NCBI GenBank assembly: GCA_946800325.1
Contig: OX326959.1
Location: forward strand, 51,841,784 to 51,905,783
Direction: 5' to 3'
Length of the DNA stretch: 64,000 bases
Source of the DNA: Luzula sylvatica
Taxonomy: Eukaryota > Streptophyta > Magnoliopsida > Poales > Juncaceae
Numbering within the stretch: the first letter of the stretch is position 1; every line of letters starts with the position of its first letter. The position numbers were made by a program, and so were the translations under genes. This document shows, one piece after another, positions 24,066 through 38,201 of the stretch. Below the pieces are notes generated by a model. That model was not told the origin of the DNA and did not search any database. It was given only the letters and a program-made list of their open reading frames with translations.

Positions 24066-27000
24066 TTTGAACTCCTCAAAGCGTTCAAATCTTGTTTTGA
24101 ATCGAAAAACAAACTTTCTTAGTGTTTGTGAAATTTGGTGAAAAGTTATGTACTAAAAGATACGATACAAATGATGTAAAAACAGGTTATTTGAACTCCT
24201 CAAAGCGTTAAAATCTTGTTTTGAATCGAAAAACAAACTTTCTTAGGGTTTGTGAAATTTGGTGAAAAGTTATGTGGTAAAAGATACGATACAAATGATC
24301 TAAAAACACGTTATTTGAACACCTCAAAGCGTTAAAATCTTGTTTTGAATCGAAAAACAAACTTTCTTAGTGTTTGTGAAATTTGGTGAAAAGTGATGTA
24401 CTAAAAGATACGATACAAATGATCTAAAAACACGTTATTTGAACTCCTCAAAGCGTTCAAATCTTGTTTTGAATCGAAAAACAAACTTTCTTAGTGTTTG
24501 TGAAATTTGGTGAAAAGTTATGTAGTAAAAGATACGATACAAATGATCTAAAAACACGTTATTTGAACACCTCAAAGCGTTAAAATCTTGTTTTGAATCG
24601 AAAAAGAAACTTTCTTAGTGTTTGTGAAATTTGGTGAAAAGTTATGTAGTAAAAGATTCGATACAAATGATCTAAAAACACGTTATTTGAACTCCTCAAA
24701 GCGTTCAAATCTTGTTTTGAATCGAAAAACAAACTTTCTTAGTGTTTGTGAAATTTGGTAAAAAGTTATGTAGTAAAAGATTCGATACAAATGATCTAAA
24801 AACACGTTATTTGAACTCCTCAAAGCGTTCAAATCTTGTTTTGAATCGAAAAACAAACTTTCTTAGTGTTGGTGAAATTTGGTGAAAAGTTATGTAGTAA
24901 AAGATACGATACAAATGATCTAAAAACACGTTATTTGAACTCCTCAAAGCGTTAAAATCTTGTTTTGAATCGAAAAACAAACTATCTTAGTGTTTGTGAA
25001 ATTTGGTGAAAAGTTATGTACTAAAAGATACGATACAAATGATCTAAAAACACGTTATTTGAACACCTCAAAGCGTTAAAATCTTGTTTTGAATCGAAAA
25101 ACAGACTTTCTTAGTGTTTGTGAAATTTGGTGAAAAGTTATGTAGTAAAAGATACGATACAAATGATCTAAAAACACGTTATTTGAACTCCTCAAAGCGT
25201 TAAAATCTTGTTTTTAATTGAAAAACAAACTTTCTTAGTGTGTGTGAAATTTGATGAAAAGTTATGTACTAAAAGATACGATACAAATGATCTAAAAATA
25301 CGTTATTTGAACTCCTCAAAGCGTTCAAATCTTGTTTTGAATCGAAAAACAAAATTTCTTAGTGTTTGTGAAATTTGGAGAAAAGTTATGTAGTAAAAGA
25401 TACGAAACAAATGATCTAAAAACACGTTATTTGAACTACTCAAAGCGTTAAAATCTTGTTTTTAATTGAAAAACAAACTTTCTTAGTGTTTGTGAAATTT
25501 GGTGAAAAGTTATGTACTAAAAGATACGATACAAATGATCTAAAAACACGTTATTTGAACTCCTCAAAGCGTTCAAATCTTGTTTTGAATCGATAAACAA
25601 AATTTCTTAGTGTTTGTGAAATTTGGTGAAACGTTATGTACTAAAAGATACGATACAAATGATCTAAAAACACGTTATTTGAACTCCTCAAAGCGTGCAA
25701 ATCTTGTTTTGAATCGAAAAACAAACTTTCTTAGTGTTTGTGAAATTTGGTGAAAAGTTATGTACTAAAAGATACGATACAAATGATCTAAAAACAGGTT
25801 ATTTGAACTCCTGAAAGCGTTAAAATCTTGTTTTGAATCGAAAAACAAACTTTCTTAGGGTGTGTGAAATTTGGTGAAAAGTTATGTAGTAAAAGATACG
25901 ATACAAATGATCTAAAAACACGTTATTTGAACTCCTCAAAGCGATCAAATCTTGTTTTGAATCGAAAAACAAAATTTCTTAGTGTTTGTGAAATTTGGTG
26001 AAAAGTTATGTAGTAAAAGATACGATACAAATGATCTAAAAACACGTTATTTGAACTCCTCAAAGCGTTAAAATCTTGTTTTGAATCGAAAAACAAACTT
26101 TCTTAGTGTTTGTGAAATTTGGTGAAAAGTTATGGAGTAAAAGATACGATACAAATGATCTAAAAACACGTTATTTGAACTCCTCAAAGCGTTAAAATCT
26201 TGTTTTGAATCGAAAAACAAACTTTCTTAGTGTTTGTGAAATTCGGTGAAAAGTTATGTAGTAAAAGATATGATACAAATGATCTAAAAACACGTTATTT
26301 GAACTCCTCAAAGCGTTCAAATATTGTTTTGAATCGAAAAACAAACTTTCTTAGGGTTTGTGAAATTTGGTGAAAAGTTATGTACTAAAAGATACGATAC
26401 AAATGATCTAAAAACACGTTATTTGAACTCCTCAAAGCGTTCAAATCTTGTTTTAAATCGATAAACAAACTTTCTTAGTGTTTGTGAAATTTGGTGAAAA
26501 GTTATGTAGTAAAAGATACGATACAAATGATCTAAAAACACGGTATTTGAACTCCTCAAAGCGTTAAAATCTTGTTTTGAATCGAAAAACAAACTTTCTT
26601 AGTGTTTGTGAAATTTGGTGAAAAGTTATGTAGTAAAAGATACAATACAAATGATCTAAAAACACGTTATTTGAACACCTCAAAGCGTTAAAATCTTGTT
26701 TTGAATCGAAAAAGAAACTTTCTTAGTGTTTGTGAAATTTGGTGAAAAGTTATGTAGTAAAAGATTCGATACAAATGATCTAAAAACACGTTATTTGAAC
26801 TCCTCAAAGCGTTCAAATCTTGTTTTGAATCGAAAAACAAACTTTCTTAGTGTTTGTGAAATTTGGTGAAAAGTTATGTAGTAAAAGATTCGATACAAAT
26901 GATCTAAAAACACGTTATTTGAACTCCTCAAAGCGTTCAAATCTTGTTCTGAATCGAAAAACAAACTTTCTTAGTGTTGGTGAAATTTGGTGAAAAGTTA

Positions 27001-27909
27001 TGTAGTAAAATATTCGATTCAAATGATCTAAAAACACGTTATTTGAACTCCTCAAAGCGTTAAAATCTTGTTTTGAATCGAAAAACAAACTATCTTAGTG
27101 TTTGTGAAATTTGGTGAAAAGTTATGTAGTAAAAGATACGAAACAAATGATCTAAAAACACGTTATTTGAACTCCTCAAAGCGTTAAAATCTTGTTTTTA
27201 ATTGAAAAACAAAATTTCTTAGTGTTTGTGAAATTTGGAGAAAAGTTATGTAGTAAAAGATACGAAACAAATGATCTAAAAACACGTTATTTGAACTCCT
27301 CAAAGCGTTAAAATCTTGTTTTTAATTGAAAAACAAACTTTCTTAGTGTTTGTGAAATTTGGTGAAAAGTTATGTACTAAAAGATACGATACAAATGATC
27401 TAAAAACACGTTATTTGAACTCCTCAAAGCGTTCAAATCTTGTTTTGAATCGATAAACAAAATTTCTTAGTGTTTGTGAAATTTGGTGAAACGTTATGTA
27501 CTAAAAGATACGATACAAATGATCTAAAAACACGTTATTTGAACTCCTCAAAGCGTTAAAATCTTGTTTTGAATCGAAAAACAAACTTTCTTAGTGTTTG
27601 TGAAATTTGGTGAAAAGTTATGGAGTAAAAGATACGATACAAATGATCTAAAAACACGTTATTTGAACTCCTCAAAGCGTTAAAATCTTGTTTTGAATCG
27701 AAAAACAAACTTTCTTAGTGTTTGTGAAATTTGGTGAAAAGTTATGTACTAAAAGATACGATACAAATGATCTAAAAACACGTTATTTGAACTCCTCAAA
27801 GCGTTCAAATATTGTTTTGAATCGAAAATACAACTTTCTTAGGGTTTGTGAAATTTGGTGAAAAGTTATGTAGTAAAAGATACGATACAAATGATCTAAA
27901 AACACGTTA
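24066..27909. repeat. HOR D: 31 monomers, 3844 bp, a deletion derivative of HOR C
   Basis: The left part (24066-25305) matches the start of HOR C and the right part (25430-27909) matches 21586-24065, both monomer by monomer. The 15 monomers between (AGAGTTTG through ACTAACTATC) plus one monomer equivalent are missing, and the single monomer at the join is a hybrid. Small private changes include TACGATAC instead of TTCGATAC near 24905 and GAACTACTC near 25436. The length is exactly 31 x 124. Confidence 0.88.
25306..25429. repeat. Hybrid monomer at the HOR D deletion join
   Basis: Position 17 is C, as in the CGATAAAC parent type at 19601. Position 41 is A and positions 72-75 read GGAG, as in the GTGTTC parent type at 21462, with TACGAAAC following. 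Both parents share everything between positions 17 and 41, so the exchange happened between 25322 and 25346. The result replaces the in-frame TAA of CGATAAAC by AAA, which is the only reason a 61-codon open frame (25208-25393, TTG start) exists here. That frame is a by-product, not a gene. Confidence 0.85.
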
Positions 27910-28099
27910 TTTGAACTCCTCAAAGCGTTCAAATCTTGTTTTGAATCGAAAAACAAACTTTCTTAGTGTTTGTGAAATTTGGTGAAAAGTTATGTACTAA
28001 AAGATACGATACAAATGATGTAAAAACAGGTTATTTGAACTCCTCAAAGCGTTAAAATCTTGTTTTGAATCGAAAAACAAACTTTCTTAGGGTTTGTGA

Positions 28100-31000
28100 A
28101 ATTTGGTGAAAAGTTATGTGGTAAAAGATACGATACAAATGATCTAAAAACACGTTATTTGAACACCTCAAAGCGTTAAAATCTTGTTTTGAATCGAAAA
28201 ACAAACTTTCTTAGTGTTTGTGAAATTTGGTGAAAAGTGATGTACTAAAAGATACGATACAAATGATCTAAAAACACGTTATTTGAACTCCTCAAAGCGT
28301 TCAAATCTTGTTTTGAATCGAAAAACAAACTTTCTTAGTGTTTGTGAAATTTGGTGAAAAGTTATGTAGTAAAAGATACGATACAAATGATCTAAAAACA
28401 CGTTATTTGAACACCTCAAAGCGTTAAAATCTTGTTTTGAATCGAAAAAGAAACTTTCTTAGTGTTTGTGAAATTTGGTGAAAAGTTATATAGTAAAAGA
28501 TTCGATACAAATGATCTAAAAACACGTTATTTGAACTCCTCAAAGCGTTCAAATCTTGTTTTGAATCGAAAAACAAACTTTCTTAGTGTTTGTGAAATTT
28601 GGTAAAAAGTTATGTAGTAAAAGATTCGATACAAATGATCTAAAAACACGTTATTTGAACTCCTCAAAGCGTTCAAATCTTGTTTTGAATCGAAAAACAA
28701 ACTTTCTTAGTGTTGGTGAAATTTGGTGAAAAGTTATGTAGTAAAAGATACGATACAAATGATCTAAAAACACGTTATTTGAACTCCTCAAAGCGTTAAA
28801 ATCTTGTTTTGAATCGAAAAACAAACTATCTTAGTGTTTGTGAAATTTGGTGAAAAGTTATGTACTAAAAGATACGATACAAATGATCTAAAAACACGTT
28901 ATTTGAACACCTCAAAGCGTTAAAATCTTGTTTTGAATCGAAAAACAGACTTTCTTAGTGTTTGTGAAATTTGGTGAAAAGTTATGTAGTAAAAGATACG
29001 ATACAAATGATCTAAAAACACGTTATTTGAACTCCTCAAAGCGTTAAAATCTTGTTTTTAATTGAAAAACAAACTTTCTTAGTGTGTGTGAAATTTGATG
29101 AAAAGTTATGTACTAAAAGATACGATACAAATGATCTAAAAATACGTTATTTGAACTCCTCAAAGCGTTCAAATCTTGTTTTGAATCGATAAACAAAATT
29201 TCTTAGTGTTTGTGAAATTTGGTGAAAAGTTATGTAGTAAAAGATTCGATACAAATGATCTAAAAACACGTTATTTGAACTCCTCAAAGCGTTCAAATCT
29301 TGTTTTGAATCGAAAAACAAACTTTCTTAGTGTTTGTGAAATTTGGTGAAAAGTTATGTAGTAAAAGATACGATACAAATGATCTAAAAACACGTTATTT
29401 GAACAACTCAAAGCGTTAAAATCTTGTTTTGAATCGAAAAACAAACTTTCTTAGAGTTTGTGAAATTTGGTGAAAAGTTATGTAGTAAAAGATACGATAC
29501 AAATGATCTAAAAACACGTTATTTGAACACCTCAAAGCGTTAAAATCTTGTTTTGAATCGAAAAACAGACTTTCTTAGTGTTTGTGAAATTTGGTGAAAA
29601 GTTATGTAGTAAAAGATACGATACAAATGATCTAAAAACACGTTATTTGAACTCCTCAAAGCGTTAAAATCTTGTTTTGAATCGAAAAACAAACTTTCTT
29701 AGTGTTTGTGAAATTTGGTGAAAAGTTTTGTAGTAAAAGATACGATACAAATGATCTAAAAACACGTTATTTGAACTCCTCAAAGCGTTAAAATCTTGTT
29801 TTGAATCGAAAAACAAACTTTCTTAGTGTTTGTTAAATTTGGTGAAAAGTTATGTACTAAAAGATACGATACAAATGATCTAAAAACACGTTATTTGAAC
29901 TCCTCAAAGCGTTAAAATCTTGTTTTGAATCGAAAAACAAACTTTCTTAGGGCTTGTGAAATTTGGTGAAAAGTTATGTAGTAAAAGATACGATACAAAT
30001 GATCTAAAAACACGTTATTTGAACACCTCTAAGCGTTAAAATCTTGTTTTGAATCGAAAAACAAACTTTCTTAGGGTTTGTGAAATTTGGTGAAAAGTTA
30101 TGTAGTAAAAGATACGATACAAATGATCTAAAAACACGTTATTTGAACTCCTCAAAGCGTTAAAATCTTGTTTTGAATCGAAAAACAAACTTTCTTAGTG
30201 TTTGTGAAATTTGGTGAAACGTTATGTACTAAAAGATACGATACAAATGATCTAAAAACACGTTATTTGAACTCCTCAAAGCGTTCAAATCTTGTTTTGA
30301 ATCGAAAAACAAACTTTCTTAGTGTTTGTGAAATTTGGTGAAAAGTTATGGAGTAAAAGATACGATACAAATGATCTAAAAACACGTTATTTGAACTCCT
30401 CAAAGCGTTAAAATCTTGTTTTGAATCGAAAAACAAACTTTCTTAGTGTTTGTGAAATTTGGTGAAAAGTTATGTACTAAAAGATACGATACAAATGATC
30501 TAAAAACACGTTATTTGAACTCCTCAAAGCGTTCAAATATTGTTTTGAATCGAAAATACAACTTTCTTAGGGTTTGTGAAATTTAGTGAAAAGTTATGTA
30601 GTAAAAGATACGATACAAATGATCTAAAAACACGTTATTTGAACTCCTCAAAGCGTTCAAATCTTGTTTTGAATCGAAAAACAAACTTTCTTAGTGTTTG
30701 TGAAATTTGGTGAAAAGTTATGTACTAATAGATACGATACAAATGATGTAAAAACAGGTTATTTGAACTCCTCAAAGCGTTAAAATCTTGTTTTGAATCG
30801 AAAAACAAACTTTCTTAGGGTTTGTGAAATTTGGTGAAAAGTTATGTGGTAAAAGATACGATACAAATGATCTAAAAACACGTTATTTGAACACCTCAAA
30901 GCGTTAAAATCTTGTTTTGAATCGAAAAACAAACTTTCTTAGTGTTTGTGAAATTTGGTGAAAAGTGATGTACTAAAAGATACGATACAAATGATCTAAA

Positions 31001-31323
31001 AACACGTTATTTGAACTCCTCAAAGCGTTCAAATCTTGTTTTGAATCGAAAAACAAACTTTCTTAGTGTTTGTGAAATTTGGTGAAAAGTTATGTAGTAA
31101 AAGATACGATACAAATGATCTAAAAACACGTTATTTGAACACCTCAAAGCGTTAAAATCTTGTTTTGAATCGAAAAAGAAACTTTCTTAGTGTTTGTGAA
31201 ATTTGGTGAAAAGTTATGTAGTAAAAGATTCGATACAAATGATCTAAAAACACGTTATTTGAACTCCTCAAAGCGTTCAAATCTTGTTTTGAATCGAAAA
31301 ACAAACTTTCTTAGTGTTTGTGA
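28100..31323. repeat. HOR E, copy 1: 26-monomer (3224-bp) tandem duplication, left half
   Basis: The unit holds AAGTGATG, ordinary, AAAGAAAC with TTATATAG (28406), GGTAAAAAG, TTGGTG, ACTATC, ACAGAC, TTTTTAATTG, a CGATAAAC hybrid (29150), ordinary, AACAACTC with AGAG (29398), ACAGAC, AGTTTTGTAG (29646), GTTAAATTT, AGGGCTTG (29894), AACACCTCT, GAAACG, GGAG, ordinary, AAAATACAAC with TTTAGTG (30514), ACTAATAG (30638), GTGTGG, AAGTGATG and so on. The private variants TTATATAG, AGGGCTTG, TTTAGTG and ACTAATAG all recur exactly 3224 bp later. The boundary is known to about 17 bp. Confidence 0.9.
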
Positions 31324-34300
31324 AATTTGGTGAAAAGTTATGTGGTAAAAGATACGATACAAATGATCTAAAAACACGTTATTTGAACACCTCAAAGCGT
31401 TAAAATCTTGTTTTGAATCGAAAAACAAACTTTCTTAGTGTTTGTGAAATTTGGTGAAAAGTGATGTACTAAAAGATACGATACAAATGATCTAAAAACA
31501 CGTTATTTGAACTCCTCAAAGCGTTCAAATCTTGTTTTGAATCGAAAAACAAACTTTCTTAGTGTTTGTGAAATTTGGTGAAAAGTTATGTAGTAAAAGA
31601 TACGATACAAATGATCTAAAAACACGTTATTTGAACACCTCAAAGCGTTAAAATCTTGTTTTGAATCGAAAAAGAAACTTTCTTAGTGTTTGTGAAATTT
31701 GGTGAAAAGTTATATAGTAAAAGATTCGATACAAATGATCTAAAAACACGTTATTTGAACTCCTCAAAGCGTTCAAATCTTGTTTTGAATCGAAAAACAA
31801 ACTTTCTTAGTGTTTGTGAAATTTGGTAAAAAGTTATGTAGTAAAAGATTCGATACAAATGATCTAAAAACACGTTATTTGAACTCCTCAAAGCGTTCAA
31901 ATCTTGTTTTGAATCGAAAAACAAACTTTCTTAGTGTTGGTGAAATTTGGTGAAAAGTTATGTAGTAAAAGATACGATACAAATGATCTAAAAACACGTT
32001 ATTTGAACTCCTCAAAGCGTTAAAATCTTGTTTTGAATCGAAAAACAAACTATCTTAGTGTTTGTGAAATTTGGTGAAAAGTTATGTACTAAAAGATACG
32101 ATACAAATGATCTAAAAACACGTTATTTGAACACCTCAAAGCGTTAAAATCTTGTTTTGAATCGAAAAACAGACTTTCTTAGTGTTTGTGAAATTTGGTG
32201 AAAAGTTATGTAGTAAAAGATACGATACAAATGATCTAAAAACACGTTATTTGAACTCCTCAAAGCGTTAAAATCTTGTTTTTAATTGAAAAACAAACTT
32301 TCTTAGTGTGTGTGAAATTTGATGAAAAGTTATGTACTAAAAGATACGATACAAATGATCTAAAAATACGTTATTTGAACTCCTCAAAGCGTTCAAATCT
32401 TGTTTTGAATCGATAAACAAAATTTCTTAGTGTTTGTGAAATTTGGTGAAAAGTTATGTAGTAAAAGATTCGATACAAATGATCTAAAAACACGTTATTT
32501 GAACTCCTCAAAGCGTTCAAATCTTGTTTTGAATCGAAAAACAAACTTTCTTAGTGTTTGTGAAATTTGGTGAAAAGTTATGTAGTAAAAGATACGATAC
32601 AAATGATCTAAAAACACGTTATTTGAACAACTCAAAGCGTTAAAATCTTGTTTTGAATCGAAAAACAAACTTTCTTAGAGTTTGTGAAATTTGGTGAAAA
32701 GTTATGTAGTAAAAGATACGATACAAATGATCTAAAAACACGTTATTTGAACACCTCAAAGCGTTAAAATCTTGTTTTGAATCGAAAAACAGACTTTCTT
32801 AGTGTTTGTGAAATTTGGTGAAAAGTTATGTAGTAAAAGATACGATACAAATGATCTAAAAACACGTTATTTGAACTCCTCAAAGCGTTAAAATCTTGTT
32901 TTGAATCGAAAAACAAACTTTCTTAGTGTTTGTGAAATTTGGTGAAAAGTTTTGTAGTAAAAGATACGATACAAATGATCTAAAAACACGTTATTTGAAC
33001 TCCTCAAAGCGTTAAAATCTTGTTTTGAATCGAAAAACAAACTTTCTTAGTGTTTGTTAAATTTGGTGAAAAGTTATGTACTAAAAGATACGATACAAAT
33101 GATCTAAAAACACGTTATTTGAACTCCTCAAAGCGTTAAAATCTTGTTTTGAATCGAAAAACAAACTTTCTTAGGGCTTGTGAAATTTGGTGAAAAGTTA
33201 TGTAGTAAAAGATACGATACAAATGATCTAAAAACACGTTATTTGAACACCTCTAAGCGTTAAAATCTTGTTTTGAATCGAAAAACAAACTTTCTTAGGG
33301 TTTGTGAAATTTGGTGAAAAGTTATGTAGTAAAAGATACGATACAAATGATCTAAAAACACGTTATTTGAACTCCTCAAAGCGTTAAAATCTTGTTTTGA
33401 ATCGAAAAACAAACTTTCTTAGTGTTTGTGAAATTTGGTGAAACGTTATGTACTAAAAGATACGATACAAATGATCTAAAAACACGTTATTTGAACTCCT
33501 CAAAGCGTTCAAATCTTGTTTTGAATCGAAAAACAAACTTTCTTAGTGTTTGTGAAATTTGGTGAAAAGTTATGGAGTAAAAGATACGATACAAATGATC
33601 TAAAAACACGTTATTTGAACTCCTCAAAGCGTTAAAATCTTGTTTTGAATCGAAAAACAAACTTTCTTAGTGTTTGTGAAATTTGGTGAAAAGTTATGTA
33701 CTAAAAGATACGATACAAATGATCTAAAAACACGTTATTTGAACTCCTCAAAGCGTTCAAATATTGTTTTGAATCGAAAATACAACTTTCTTAGGGTTTG
33801 TGAAATTTAGTGAAAAGTTATGTAGTAAAAGATACGATACAAATGATCTAAAAACACGTTATTTGAACTCCTCAAAGCGTTCAAATCTTGTTTTGAATCG
33901 AAAAACAAACTTTCTTAGTGTTTGTGAAATTTGGTGAAAAGTTATGTACTAATAGATACGATACAAATGATGTAAAAACAGGTTATTTGAACTCCTCAAA
34001 GCGTTAAAATCTTGTTTTGAATCGAAAAACAAACTTTCTTAGGGTTTGTGAAATTTGGTGAAAAGTTATGTGGTAAAAGATACGATACAAATGATCTAAA
34101 AACACGTTATTTGAACACCTCAAAGCGTTAAAATCTTGTTTTGAATCGAAAAACAAACTTTCTTAGTGTTTGTGAAATTTGGTGAAAAGTGATGTACTAA
34201 AAGATACGATACAAATGATCTAAAAACACGTTATTTGAACTCCTCAAAGCGTTCAAATCTTGTTTTGAATCGAAAAACAAACTTTCTTAGTGTTTGTGAA

Positions 34301-34547
34301 ATTTGGTGAAAAGTTATGTAGTAAAAGATACGATACAAATGATCTAAAAACACGTTATTTGAACACCTCAAAGCGTTAAAATCTTGTTTTGAATCGAAAA
34401 AGAAACTTTCTTAGTGTTTGTGAAATTTGGTGAAAAGTTATGTAGTAAAAGATTCGATACAAATGATCTAAAAACACGTTATTTGAACTCCTCAAAGCGT
34501 TCAAATCTTGTTTTGAATCGAAAAACAAACTTTCTTAGTGTTTGTGA
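31324..34547. repeat. HOR E, copy 2: right half of the 3224-bp duplication
   Basis: I saw no difference from the left half over about 3.2 kb. The join lies in the monomer at 31258, whose left part (C21, T58) is from a GGTAAAAAG-type monomer and whose right part (G75, ATGTGG) is from the type at 28034. The exchange therefore fell between 31315 and 31332. Copy 2 ends where the original GGTAAAAAG with TTCGATAC monomer (34482) resumes. Identity this high implies a very recent event or an assembly duplication. Confidence 0.9.
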
Positions 34548-34853
34548 AATTTGGTAAAAAGTTATGTAGTAAAAGATTCGATACAAATGATCTAAAAACA
34601 CGTTATTTGAACTCCTCAAAGCGTTCAAATCTTGTTTTGAATCGAAAAACAAACTTTCTTAGTGTTGGTGAAATTTGGTGAAAAGTTATGTAGTAAAAGA
34701 TTCGATACAAATGATCTAAAAACACGTTATTTGAACTCCTCAAAGCGTTAAAATCTTGTTTTGAATCAAAAAACAAACTATCTTAGTGTTTGTGAAATTT
34801 GGTGAAAAGTTATGTACTAAAAGATACGATACAAATGATCTAAAAACACGTTA

Positions 34854-34976
34854 TTTGAACACCTCAAAGCGTTAAAATCTTGTTTTGAATCGAAAAACAG
34901 AGTTCTTAGTGTTTGTGAAATTTGGTGAAAAGTTATGTAGTAAAAGATACGATACAAATGATCTGAAAACACGTTA
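34854..34976. repeat. 123-bp length-variant monomer
   Basis: The usual ACAGACTTTCTTAG reads ACAGAGTTCTTAG here, one base short with one substitution. It is seen once in the window and was not spread by later duplications, which fits a recent local change or a sequencing or assembly error. Confidence 0.8.
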
Positions 34977-37953
34977 TTTGAACTCCTCAAAGCGTTAAAA
35001 TCTTGTTTTTAATTGAAAAACAAACTTTCTTAGTGTGTGTGAAATTTGATGAAAAGTTATGTACTAAAAGATACGATACAAATGATCTAAAAATACGTTA
35101 TTTGAACTCCTCAAAGCGTTCAAATCTTGTTTTGAATCGATAAACAAAATTTCTTAGTGTTTGTGAAATTTGCTGAAACGTTATGTACTAAAAGATACGA
35201 TACAAATGATCTAAAAACACGTTATTTGAACTCCTCAAAGCGTTCAAATCTTGTTTTGAATCGAAAAACAAACTTTCTTAGGGTTTGTGAAATTTGGTGA
35301 AAAGTTATGTAGTAAAAGATACGATACAAATGATCTAAAAACACGTTATTTGAACTCCTCAAAGCGTTAAAATCTTGTTTTGAATCGAAAAACAAACTTT
35401 CTTAGAGTTTGTGAAATTTGGTGAAAAGTTATGTAGTAAAAGATACGATACAAATGATCTAAAAACACGTTATTTGAACACCTCAAAACGTTAAAATCTT
35501 GTTTTGAATCGAAAAACAGACTTTCTTAGTGTTTGTGAAATTTGGTGAAAAGTTATGTAGTAAAAGATACGATACAAATGATCTAAAAACACGTTATTTG
35601 AACTCCTCAAAGCGTTAAAATCTTGTTTTGAATCGAAAAACAAACTTTCTTAGTGTTTGTGAAATTTGGTGAAAAGTTATGTACTAAAAGATACGATACA
35701 AATGATCTAAAAACACGTTATTTGAACTCCTCAAAGCGTTAAAATCTTGTTTTGAATCGAAAAACAAACTTTCTTAGTGTTTGTGAAATTTGGTGAAAAG
35801 TTATGTACTAAAAGATTCGATACATATGATCTAAAAACACGTTATTTGAACTCCTCAAAGCGTTAAAATCTTGTTTTGAATCGAAAAACAAACTTTCTGA
35901 GGGTTTGTGAAATTTGGTGAAAAGTTATGTAGTAAAAGATACGATACAAATGATCTAAAAACACGTTATTTGAACACCTCAAAGCGTTAAAATCTTGTTT
36001 TGAATCGAAAAACATACTTTCTTAGGGTTTGTGAAATTTGGTGAAAAGTTATGTAGTAAAAGATACGATACAAATGATCTAAAAACACGTTATTTGAACT
36101 CCTGAAAGCGTTAAAATCTTGTTTTGAATCGAAAAACAAACTTTCTTAGTGTTTGTGAAATTTGGTGAAAAGTTATGTAGTAAAAGATACGATACAAATG
36201 ATCTAAAAACACGTTATTTGAACAGCTCAAAGCATTAAAATCTTGTTTTGAATCGAAAAACAAACTTTCTTAGTGTTTGTGAAATTTGGTGAAAAGTTAT
36301 GTACTAAAAGGTACGATACAAATGATCTAAAAACACGTTATTTGAACTCCTCAAAGCGTTCAAATCTTGTTTTGAATCGAAAAACAAACTTTCTTAGTGT
36401 TTGTGAAATCTGGTGAAAAGTTATGTACTAAAAGATACGATACAAATGATCTAAAAACACGTTATTTGAACTCCTCAAAGCATTAAAATCTTGTTTTGAA
36501 ATCGAAAAACAAACTTTCTTAGTGTTTCCGAAATTTGGTGAAAAGTTATGTAGTAAAAGATACGATACAAATGATCTAAAAACACGTTATTTGAACTCCT
36601 CAAAGCGTTAAAATCCTGTTTTGAATCGAAAAACAAACTTTCTTAGTGTTTGTGAAATTTGGTGAAAAGTTATGAAGTAAAAGATACGAAACAAATTATC
36701 TAAAAACACGTTACTTGAACTCCTCAAAGCGTTCAAATCTTGTTTTGAATCGAAGAACAAACTTTCTTAGTGTTGGTGAAATTTGGTGAAAAGTTATGTA
36801 GTAAAAGATTCGATACAAATGATCTAAAAACACGTTATTTGAACTCCTCAAAGCGTTAAAATCTTGTTTTGAATCGAAAAACTAACTATCTTAGTGTTTG
36901 TGAAATTTGGTGAAAAGTTATGTACTAAAAGATACGATACAAATGATCTAAAAACACGTTATTTGAACTCCTCAAAGTGTTCAAATCTTGTTTTGAATCG
37001 AAAAACAAAATTTCTTAGTGTTTGTGAAATTTGGAGAAAAGTTATGTAGTAAAAGATACGAAACAAATGATCTAAAAACACGTTATTTGAACTCCTCAAA
37101 GCGTTAAAATCTTGTTTTTAATTGAAAAACAAACTTTCTTAGTGTTTGTGAAATTTGGTGAAAAGTTATGTACTAAAAGATACGATACAAATGATCTAAA
37201 AACACGTTATTTGAACTCCTCAAAGCGTTCAAATCTTGTTTTGAATCGATAAACAAAATTTCTTAGTGTTTGTGAAATTTGGTGAAACGTTATGTACTAA
37301 AAGATACGATACAAATGATCTAAAAACACGTTATTTGAACTCCTCAAAGCGTGCAAATCTTGTTTTGAATCGAAAAACAAACTTTCTTAGTGTTTGTGAA
37401 ATTTGGTGAAAAGTTATGTACTAAAAGATACGATACAAATGATCTAAAAACAGGTTATTTGAACTCCTGAAAGCGTTAAAATCTTGTTTTGAATCGAAAA
37501 ACAAACTTTCTTTGGGTGTGTGAAATTTGGTGAAAAGTTATGTAGTAAAAGATACGATACAAATGATCTAAAAACACGTTATTTGAACTCCTCAAAGCGA
37601 TCAAATCTTGTTTTGAATCGAAAAAGAAAATTTCTTAGTGTTTGTGAAATTTGGTGAAAAGTTATGTAGTAAAACATACGATACAAATGATCTAAAAACA
37701 CGTTATTTGAACTCCTCAAAGCGTTAAAATCTTGTTTTGAATCGAAAAACAAACTTTCTTAGTGTTTGTGAAATTTGGTGAAAAGTTATGGAGTAAAAGA
37801 TACGATACAAATGATCTAAAAACACGTTATTTGAACTCCTCAAAGCGTTAAAATCTTGTTTTGAATCGAAAAACAAACTTTCTTAGTGTTTGTGAAATTC
37901 GGTGAAAAGTTATGTAGTTAAAGATATGATACAAATGATCTAAAAACACGTTA

Positions 37954-38201
37954 TTTGAACTCCTCAAAGCGTTCAAATATTGTTTTGAATCGAAAAACAA
38001 ACTTTCTTAGGGTTTGTGAAATTTGGTGAAAAGTTATGTACTAAAAGATACGATACAAATGATCTAAAAACACGTTATTTGAACTCCTCAAAGCGTTCAA
38101 ATATTGTTTTGAATCGAAAAACAAACTTTCTTAGGGTTTGTGAAATTTGGTGAAAAGTTATGTACTAAAAGATACGATACAAATGATCTAAAAACACGTT
38201 A
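37954..38201. repeat. Single-monomer tandem duplication (2 x 124 bp)
   Basis: Two identical ATATTG monomers with AGGG and TATGTACT stand side by side (37954-38077 and 38078-38201). Other blocks of the same order (17243, 22454, 26298, 63891) show only one where the next monomer is visible. This is the smallest duplication step that I can resolve and shows that exchange one monomer out of register occurs. Confidence 0.9.

Noticed and set aside
25208..25393. 61-codon open reading frame on the + strand
   Set aside because: It opens at TTG, lies wholly inside satellite monomers and exists only because a hybrid monomer lost the TAA of CGATAAAC. Its second half is a frame-shifted reading of the same repeat; nothing suggests a protein.
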